Shown here: positions 58,506 to 64,000 of the stretch, in pieces
Position numbering within the stretch: the first letter of the stretch is position 1
Layout: each line of letters opens with the position of its first letter
Origin: Variovorax brevis
Lineage (GTDB): Bacteria > Pseudomonadota > Gammaproteobacteria > Burkholderiales > Burkholderiaceae_C
Reading direction: 5' to 3'
Assembly: GCF_030317105.1 (NCBI RefSeq)
Contig: NZ_JASZYG010000002.1
Location: 806,001-870,000 of the forward strand
Length of the DNA: 64,000 bases
The notes under the pieces: generated by a model
What the model saw: only the letters and a program-made list of their open reading frames with translations
What the model was told of the DNA's origin: nothing
The model's database searches: none
Program-made: the position numbers and the translations under genes

Positions 58506-59480
58506 ATGCAGACCTCGATCATGAATAACGGCTGGCAGCACGCACACGTCTTCAGCGAGGGCAATCCGCTGGCCGAGCGCAACACGAAATGGGCCGTGGT
58601 GCTCACGTCCTTCATGATGGTCGCGGAGATCGCAGGCGGTTGGGTGTTCAACTCGATGGCCCTGCTGGCGGACGGCTGGCACATGAGCTCGCATGCCCTG
58701 GCGCTGGGCTTGTCGGTTGTGGCCTATGTGGCAGCGCGCCGCTACGCCACGGACAGCAGGTTTGCTTTTGGAACCTGGAAGATCGAGATCCTCGGCGGCT
58801 ACACCAGCGCCATCTTGCTGGCACTGGTTGCGGCGCTGATGCTCTTCCAGTCGGTGGAGCGGCTGATCGTGCCCGCGGACATTCACTACGACGAGGCGAT
58901 TGCCATCGGCATCGTGGGTTTGGCGGTGAACCTGGCTTGCGCATGGCTCCTTCGCGGAGGCCGCCACGGGCATGCGCATTCCCATTCCCATGGCCAAGCA
59001 AGCCATCACGATCCGCATGGCGGCGAGGCTCACCACCCTCACGATCTCAATCTCCGATCCGCCTATGTCCACGTGATCGCGGATGCCGCCACTTCCGTGC
59101 TGGCCATCGTTGCGCTGTTCGGCGGCAAGCTGTTGGGCGCGGCGTGGCTCGACCCGGTGATGGGCATCGCCGGCGCCGCGCTGGTTGCGGTCTGGGCCTA
59201 CCGGCTCATCCGTGAATCAGGCAAGGTCCTGCTCGATGCGGAGATGGATGCGCCGGTGGCCGAAGAAATTCGCGAAGTCATCGCGGCGAGTCCGGTCAAG
59301 GCGACGCTGTGCGACCTGCACGTCTGGCGCGTGAGTGCGGGCCAATACGCCTGCATCGTGTCGCTTGCCACGGCCGATGCCGTCGACCCTGACTACTTCA
59401 AGCAACAGCTTCGCGTGCATGAAGAACTGGTGCATATCTCGGTGGAGGTCAATCGGCTTCAGCCATTGGCTGCGCAGTAG
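58506..59480 (+). CDS. Cation diffusion facilitator, DmeF-like (Co/Ni efflux)
   Basis: A 324-residue CDF transporter. Six helices and the metal-site residues of CDF proteins are visible: MALLADGWHMSSHALALGL (helix 2, Asp and His) and YVHVIADAATSVLAI (helix 5, His-x3-Asp). A histidine-rich cytosolic loop spans roughly 153-183 (HGHAHSHSHG...HHDPHGGEAHHPHD). The start QHAHVFSEGNPLAERNT and FAFGTWKIEILGGYTSA point to the DmeF subgroup, which exports Co and Ni. No DmeR/RcnR-type regulator was seen beside it in this window. Confidence 0.88.
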   Translation: MQTSIMNNGWQHAHVFSEGNPLAERNTKWAVVLTSFMMVAEIAGGWVFNSMALLADGWHMSSHALALGLSVVAYVAARRYATDSRFAFGTWKIEILGGYTSAILLALVAALMLFQSVERLIVPADIHYDEAIAIGIVGLAVNLACAWLLRGGRHGHAHSHSHGQASHHDPHGGEAHHPHDLNLRSAYVHVIADAATSVLAIVALFGGKLLGAAWLDPVMGIAGAALVAVWAYRLIRESGKVLLDAEMDAPVAEEIREVIAASPVKATLCDLHVWRVSAGQYACIVSLATADAVDPDYFKQQLRVHEELVHISVEVNRLQPLAAQ

Positions 59481-59483
59481 TAG

Positions 59484-60155
59484 TCACACCCCGTGAAAGC
59501 GCAGCCACTCCTCCTGCGGCGCGCGGATCGACACCAGCGCGTTCACGGGATGCGCCGGATCGCGGTAGCCAATGGCCATACCGCAAAAGAGCATGCGTTC
59601 ATCGGGCAGCTTGAGCGCCTGTCGAACCGTGTCGGGGTACAGCGCCCAGCATTCCTGCGCGCAGCTGTCGAGCCCTTCTTCGCGCAGCAGCAGCATCACC
59701 GTTTGAAGGTACATGCCGAGGTCTGACCACTGCGGCGGGCCCATGCTCTTGTCGACCGTGCAAAAGAGGGCGAGCGGTGCTCCGAAGAAGTTGAAGTTGT
59801 TGGCGAACCAGCGCCTGCGCGCCGCCTTGTCGTCGCGCGGAATGCCAAGGTGTCCATACATCGCTTCGCCCACTTCGAAGCGCCGGTCGCGCCACGGTGA
59901 ACGCAGCTCGGGCGGATAGACGTTGTATTCGCTCGCCTGCTGGGGTGGTCCCGCCATCAGCTCGCGTTGCATCGTCTGCCTGAACTGCGCGAGTGCGTCG
60001 CCGGTCAACACGTCGATGTGCCACGGCTGAAGGTTGCCCCCCGAGGCTGCACGCGCCGCGAGTGCAAGCACCTTGCGAATCGCTTCGACGGGCACGGGCG
60101 TGGAAAGAAAAGCGCGAATGGAATGCCGGCTTGTGACGGCTTCATGAACCTGCAT
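59484..60155 (-). CDS. Nitroreductase-family flavoprotein
   Basis: A 223-residue FMN-dependent NAD(P)H oxidoreductase-like protein. The family start HEAVTSRHSIRAFLSTPVPVEAI, the FMN-binding ASGGNLQPWH, and the C-terminal LFCGMAIGYRDP are present. It resembles the group that reduces nitroaromatics and quinones; the physiological substrate is unknown. ATG 60155 was chosen since the 49 residues before it form a Cys-rich non-family stretch in the upstream spacer. It is divergent from the tail-sheath gene, with a 269-bp spacer (60156-60424). Confidence 0.9.
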   Translation of the reverse strand: MQVHEAVTSRHSIRAFLSTPVPVEAIRKVLALAARAASGGNLQPWHIDVLTGDALAQFRQTMQRELMAGPPQQASEYNVYPPELRSPWRDRRFEVGEAMYGHLGIPRDDKAARRRWFANNFNFFGAPLALFCTVDKSMGPPQWSDLGMYLQTVMLLLREEGLDSCAQECWALYPDTVRQALKLPDERMLFCGMAIGYRDPAHPVNALVSIRAPQEEWLRFHGV

Positions 60156-60346
60156 GCGGTGCTCCGGGCAATCGGATGTGAGTGGAGCGACGAATGTCTC
60201 ATGGATTCGAAAGCGGGGTGAACGCGCAAGCGCGCATGCACAACACAAGCACGACACACACGCAGCGCACACATGCGAGTGCTGCCGAATGGCCCCCCAC
60301 ATAAGTCTGCGCTCGCTATTACTTTTGCCGTATTTGATTCACAACG

Positions 60347-60371
60347 CTGCGCGCGCAGACTGCGTGCGCAG
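60347..60371. promoter_or_regulatory. Tandem 12-bp palindromes upstream of the tail-sheath gene
   Basis: CTGCGCGCGCAG (60347-60358, a perfect palindrome) and CTGCGTGCGCAG (60360-60371, one base different) follow each other with a 13-bp period. They lie 53 bp before the sheath start, after a short AT-richer stretch (60317-60343). They could be a regulator-binding tandem site or a 5'-UTR hairpin. Inference from sequence only. Confidence 0.45.
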
Positions 60372-60424
60372 ATCAAGAGGGCGGCGTCATTCGTGACGAA
60401 GTTGTCATAAATCAGGAGGCACAC

Positions 60425-62059
60425 ATGCCAGCGGCATTGACTTATCCCGGCGTTTACATCCAGGAAGTTCCCAGCGGCGTGCGCACGATCACCGGGGTCG
60501 CGACGTCGATCACGGCCTTCGTCGGACGCGCATCCGCAGGGCCGACCAACGACCCCGTCATGCTCACCAGCTATGCCGACTTCGAGCGCCGCTTCGGCGG
60601 GCTCGACGTGGCGAGCCCCATGAGCTATTCGGTGCGCGACTTCTACATGAACGGCGGCAGCCTCGCGCTCATCGTTCGCGTGGCGCACGAAGACGCGACC
60701 GCGGCGACCATCACGCTCACCGGCGCGGGCAGCCCGGCCGCGGACCTGGTGCTTGAAGCCACCAGCGTCGGCGAGTGGGGCAACGGGCTGAGCGCGGCGG
60801 TTGACTACGACACCGACCGTTCCTTGCCGCGCACCTCACCGCCTTCGACCAACGAACAACGCTTCAACCTCACCGTGCGCTATCGCCCGAGGGCGGGGCG
60901 CGACGAGTTCGTCATCGAGACCTTCAGCTCGGTCTCCACCGTGGATGGCGATCCACGCTTCCTGCCGCGTGTGCTCGAGCGCGAGTCGGCCTACGTTCGC
61001 GTGCAGGGCGCGATGCCTTCCAGCCGGCCTGCGTCCAACGTGACGACGGTGGGCCAGCAGCGCACCATCACATGGGTCGACGCCGACGCCGACTCGGGAG
61101 CCGACGGCTCCGACATCGACGACGACGACGTGATCGGCGAGCAGTCCGCGAAGACGGGCATGTATGCGCTCAACCGCGCGGACCTGTTCAACCTGCTGTG
61201 CATCCCGCCGCTGGCGCGCGATTCGAGTGCGCTGCCCTCGAGCTACACGCCGACCTCGGCCGCTGTGTACCAGGCAGCGCTGGCGCTGTGCGTGCAACGC
61301 CGCGCGATGCTGCTGGTCGACCCTGATCCGGTGTGGGCGTCGTCCATCGACCAGGCCATCGACAACGCCATCGACGGGCGCGTGGACCTCAACCTGAGTG
61401 GACCGGCAGCGCGCAACGCAGCGCTCTACTTTCCGTGCGTGCGCCAAGTCGATCCGCTGCGCGACAGCCGCGTCGACACCTTCGTGCCCTGCGGCATCGT
61501 GGCGGGCGTGATCGCACGCACCGACGTTGCACGCGGCGTGTGGAAGGCGCCGGCAGGTCTCGACGCCACGCTCGATGGCGTGCAGGACCTGCAGGTCAAC
61601 CTGAACGACCTGGAGAACGGACAACTCAATCCGCTGGGCATCAACTGCCTGCGCTCCTTCGGCGTCAACGGCCGCCTGGTGTGGGGCGCGCGCACGCTGC
61701 GTGGCGCCGACGAAAGCGCCGACGAATACAAGTACCTGCCGGTGCGACGTCTCGCGCTGTTCCTGGAAGAAAGCCTTTACCGTGGCACGCAATGGGTCGT
61801 CTTCGAGCCCAACGACGAGCCGCTGTGGGCGCAGGTGCGGCTGAACGTCGGCGCCTTCATGCAGGGCCTGTTCCGCCAGGGCGCCTTCCAGGGAAGCTCG
61901 CCGCGCGATGCGTACTTCGTCAAGTGCGACAGCCAGACGACCACGCAGAACGACATCAACCTCGGCATCCTGAACGTCATCGTCGGCTTTGCGCCGCTCA
62001 AGCCTGCCGAATTCGTCGTGGTCCAGATCCAGCAGATGGCTGGCCAGATCGCCACCTGA
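60425..62059 (+). CDS. Contractile tail sheath protein (phage/eCIS type)
   Basis: A 544-residue sheath subunit of a contractile tail-like machine. The N-terminal TYPGVYIQEVPSGVRTITGV and TAFVGRASAGP and the C-terminal SSPRDAYFVKCDSQTT followed by GFAPLKPAEFVVVQIQQ are the hallmark ends of phage-tail-sheath-family proteins, including those of extracellular contractile injection systems. AGGAGG sits at 60412-60417, ideally spaced. Single sheath gene followed by a tube gene; no capsid or packaging gene is visible nearby. It is read away from the nitroreductase gene and starts the cluster. Confidence 0.95.
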   Translation: MPAALTYPGVYIQEVPSGVRTITGVATSITAFVGRASAGPTNDPVMLTSYADFERRFGGLDVASPMSYSVRDFYMNGGSLALIVRVAHEDATAATITLTGAGSPAADLVLEATSVGEWGNGLSAAVDYDTDRSLPRTSPPSTNEQRFNLTVRYRPRAGRDEFVIETFSSVSTVDGDPRFLPRVLERESAYVRVQGAMPSSRPASNVTTVGQQRTITWVDADADSGADGSDIDDDDVIGEQSAKTGMYALNRADLFNLLCIPPLARDSSALPSSYTPTSAAVYQAALALCVQRRAMLLVDPDPVWASSIDQAIDNAIDGRVDLNLSGPAARNAALYFPCVRQVDPLRDSRVDTFVPCGIVAGVIARTDVARGVWKAPAGLDATLDGVQDLQVNLNDLENGQLNPLGINCLRSFGVNGRLVWGARTLRGADESADEYKYLPVRRLALFLEESLYRGTQWVVFEPNDEPLWAQVRLNVGAFMQGLFRQGAFQGSSPRDAYFVKCDSQTTTQNDINLGILNVIVGFAPLKPAEFVVVQIQQMAGQIAT

Positions 62060-62094
62060 AACACCCAGCCAACAAGAATCAAGGGGACAAGGTC

Positions 62095-62622
62095 ATGGCA
62101 CAGTTCAGCGTCAACGCGCAGCGCTTCGATCCGTACAAGAACTTCAAATTCCGGGTGAAGTGGGACGGCCGCTATGTGGCGGGCATCTCGAAGGTGGGCG
62201 CGCTCAAGCGCAGCACCGAGATGGTGGAGTTCCGCGAGGGCGGCGACCCATCGAGCACGCGCAAGCTGCCGGGCCGCACCAAGTTCGAACCCATCACGCT
62301 GGAGCGCGGCGTCACGCACGACACCGAGTTCGAGAAGTGGGCCAACAAGGTCTGGAACTACGGCTCGGGGCTGGGTGCCGAGGTGTCGCTGAAGGACTTC
62401 CGCAAGGACCTGATCATCGAGGTCTATAACGAAGCCGGGCAGCTCGTGATTGCGTACAAGGTGTATCGCTGCTGGGTGTCCGAATACCAGGCGCTGCCTG
62501 ACCTGGACGCCAACGCCAACGCCGTCGCGATCCAGACCATCAAGCTCGAAAACGAAGGCTGGGAGCGCGACTACGACGTGGTCGAGCCTTCGGAGCCTCG
62601 CTTCACCGAGCCGGCGAACTGA
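62095..62622 (+). CDS. Tail tube protein (T4 gp19-like)
   Basis: A 175-residue inner tube subunit. NFKFRVKWDGRYVAGISKVG at the start, then LKRSTEMVEFREGGDPSSTRK, PGRTKFEPITLERGVTHDTEF and the ending IKLENEGWERDYDV are the conserved tail-tube (gp19/Hcp-like) pattern. The start ATG 62095 follows GGGGACAA. It lies 35 bp behind the sheath gene, the usual sheath-then-tube order in phage tails and eCIS. A second tube paralogue, as found in eCIS, would be expected further downstream. Confidence 0.94.
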   Translation: MAQFSVNAQRFDPYKNFKFRVKWDGRYVAGISKVGALKRSTEMVEFREGGDPSSTRKLPGRTKFEPITLERGVTHDTEFEKWANKVWNYGSGLGAEVSLKDFRKDLIIEVYNEAGQLVIAYKVYRCWVSEYQALPDLDANANAVAIQTIKLENEGWERDYDVVEPSEPRFTEPAN

Positions 62623-62634
62623 TGGGGCTTCGCC

Positions 62635-63348
62635 ATGCGTTCGCTGCGAGCCGCCGATGTTCTGGCGCTCTGGGAGAGTGGCGCGCAACGCCACGCACTC
62701 GATCGCGGCGCACTGCTGTGCGCCTGGGCCCGGCCCGACCTGCCGCCTGACACCGTCGTCGACCTGCCGCTGGGTGTGGTCACGCGGGAACTGCTGAGCT
62801 TGCGCGAGGCGAGCTTTGGCGCGGCGATTCACAGCCATGTGGATTGCGGTGCGTGCGGTGAGCGCTTGTCGGTCGCGTTGCGCGCCAGCGAAGTCTTGCA
62901 AGCCGCGGACGATGACGAAGCTGCGCGGGACATCGAGTTGCACGGCACGCGGCTGCGTGCACTTTCGCTGCGCGACTTGGCTGCGGTGGCTGATGAACTC
63001 GATGCTGCGCATGCAGCGCGTCAATTGCTGGCGCGCTGCGCGGCGTTGGGTGAACCATCAACGTTGCAGGACTGGCCGGACGAATGGGTGGCGCAGGCCG
63101 AGGAAGCCTTGGAGCGCCTCGACCCCAACGCCGACATCGCGCTCGATGTGCAATGCCAGAGCTGCGGTCAGCACAGCACGGCGCAGCTCGACGCATCGGC
63201 CCTGCTGTGGGACGAGATCGATGCACGTGCCCGAAGCCTGCTGGCCGAAGTGAACGTGCTGGCGCGCGCCTACGGCTGGAGCGAAGCAGAAATACTCGCG
63301 CTCACCCCCACGCGCCGCGGGGCCTACCTGTCGATGGTGGATGCATGA
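62635..63348 (+). CDS. Tail-cluster protein with two CxxC pairs, probable structural or assembly component
   Basis: A 237-residue, Ala/Leu-rich and acidic cytosolic protein. Two CxxC pairs, in HVDCGACGERL (about 79-85) and VQCQSCGQH (about 178-184), could together bind a zinc ion. I recall similar double-CxxC proteins placed right after the tube gene in contractile-injection clusters, sometimes compared with small phage baseplate proteins, but I cannot verify the family. It starts 12 bp behind the tube gene and overlaps the next start by 4 bp. Confidence 0.8.
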   Translation: MRSLRAADVLALWESGAQRHALDRGALLCAWARPDLPPDTVVDLPLGVVTRELLSLREASFGAAIHSHVDCGACGERLSVALRASEVLQAADDDEAARDIELHGTRLRALSLRDLAAVADELDAAHAARQLLARCAALGEPSTLQDWPDEWVAQAEEALERLDPNADIALDVQCQSCGQHSTAQLDASALLWDEIDARARSLLAEVNVLARAYGWSEAEILALTPTRRGAYLSMVDA

Positions 63349-64000
63349 ACGGATTGCTGCATCGACTGGCCGCACGCGCATCGGGCACGGCTGTGCTGGT
63401 GCGTTCCGATGCGCGCTTGCCGAATGCGCGTGCAGGGCTGCCGTGGAATGACAACGCGGATGCGGGGCAAGAGGTGGAAGCAGCAGTGAATGAAAAGGCG
63501 GCGGCGCAGAGAGAAGTGACGCGCAGTCGTGCAGCGCCGCCGGTGGCGAAGGCTTCGCCGGCCGAGCGTGCGACTGCTGCCAAGCCCGCCAGCGCAGCGG
63601 ACAAGCCCGCCGCGTTGGATGTCGCTGGACCGCAGACCGTGCGCGCCCCTAACGCGCCCCAAGCACTTCGACCGTCAGTCGCTCAGCCCGCGATGCAGCA
63701 CGTACCAATGTTCGGCCGAATCGACGATTCACCATCGACGGATGCCGCATCTGCGCAGCAGCCAACAACCGCCGCAGTCCAACAAGCACCCGCGAAGCCT
63801 CATCAACGCGCCGCCGACCACCCCGACGCCACACCCGTCGCGCCGATGCATCGCAGCCCGACCCCGTTGATGCCATCACGCCCCGCGGTCGAGGCAACGC
63901 AACCAGCCCTTCGCACGAACCCACAACGCGACACGTGGCAACAAGCCGCATCCAGAACGCCCGCCACCGAAGGGCAGGGCGCAGAGGTCCACGTCCACAT
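63345..64000 (+). CDS. Pro/Ala-rich protein of the tail cluster, truncated by the window edge
   Basis: An open frame from ATG 63345 (overlapping the previous stop as ATGA) runs to the end of the window without a stop, giving more than 218 residues. It begins NGLLHRLAARASGTAVLVRSD and then becomes low-complexity, rich in Ala, Pro, Gln, Arg and Thr, with no signal peptide or membrane segment. The last visible residues, GQGAEVHVH, resemble the short C-terminal VHVHIGRIEV-like ends I recall from proteins at this position in eCIS clusters (uncertain). The protein continues past base 64000. Confidence 0.78.
   Translation, partial: MNGLLHRLAARASGTAVLVRSDARLPNARAGLPWNDNADAGQEVEAAVNEKAAAQREVTRSRAAPPVAKASPAERATAAKPASAADKPAALDVAGPQTVRAPNAPQALRPSVAQPAMQHVPMFGRIDDSPSTDAASAQQPTTAAVQQAPAKPHQRAADHPDATPVAPMHRSPTPLMPSRPAVEATQPALRTNPQRDTWQQAASRTPATEGQGAEVHVH

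Noticed and set aside
60425-64000. A complete prophage
   Set aside because: Only tail-type genes are visible; no attachment site, integrase, capsid or packaging gene was found in the window. It remains possible downstream.

Overview
This window is GC-rich chromosomal DNA from a betaproteobacterium, most likely a Comamonadaceae member close to Variovorax. Two things support this: the gene neighbourhoods (sucAB-lpdA-zapE; ndk-rlmN-pilF-rodZ-ispG-hisS-yfgM-bamB-der-hfq-hflXKC-hisZ-purA) and the intergenic repeat families. The species call is inference from gene content and order; no database search was possible.

Layout. (1) 1-10325 (+, with one - gene): the 2-oxoglutarate dehydrogenase operon (sucA 3' part, sucB, lpdA), zapE, an exported coiled-coil protein, a PP2C phosphatase (-), a YdcH-type small protein and a DinG-family Fe-S helicase. 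(2) 10344-31948: a long, mostly co-directional housekeeping block. It covers outer-membrane assembly (bamD, bamB, yfgM), pseudouridine synthases (rluD, rluB), chromosome segregation (scpB), ndk, rlmN, pilF, a RodZ-like protein, ispG, hisS, der, hfq, hflX, hflK, hflC, a DUF2065 protein, hisZ, purA and a phosphoribosyltransferase. A strong terminator sits between hfq and hflX. (3) 31954-42990: a mixed accessory and metabolic region. It holds a VOC protein, an AraC regulator, a cystathionine beta-lyase, a divergent arylesterase/ABC-ATPase pair whose start codons overlap, rlmB, a four-gene minus-strand run (split ChrA pair, aldo/keto reductase, DUF3237), aqpZ, a patatin and a MarR-GNAT fusion with a palindromic operator candidate. 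(4) 43244-52534: a YgiQ-type radical SAM gene carrying an in-frame REP doublet, a hemerythrin protein, a PNPOx/GAF sensor with its PNPOx neighbour, a CoA-transferase, DUF488 and a crotonase. (5) 52555-60155: a TTC38-like TPR protein divergent from a GlxA-type AraC regulator, AraC plus EamA exporter, GNAT, VOC, a DmeF-like metal exporter and a nitroreductase.

(6) 60425-64000 (+) is the most striking part: the beginning of a contractile tail-like gene cluster (tail sheath, tail tube, a double-CxxC protein, and a Pro/Ala-rich protein cut by the window edge). A tandem pair of 12-bp palindromes precedes it. No capsid, terminase, integrase or lysis gene is visible, so an extracellular contractile injection system (eCIS) or tailocin is a reasonable hypothesis; the deciding genes lie beyond the window.

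No rRNA, tRNA, IS element or CRISPR array was found. No intergenic gap exceeds 300 bases; the longest is 60156-60424. Many minus-strand open frames opposite real genes are GC-rich shadows and were left out.
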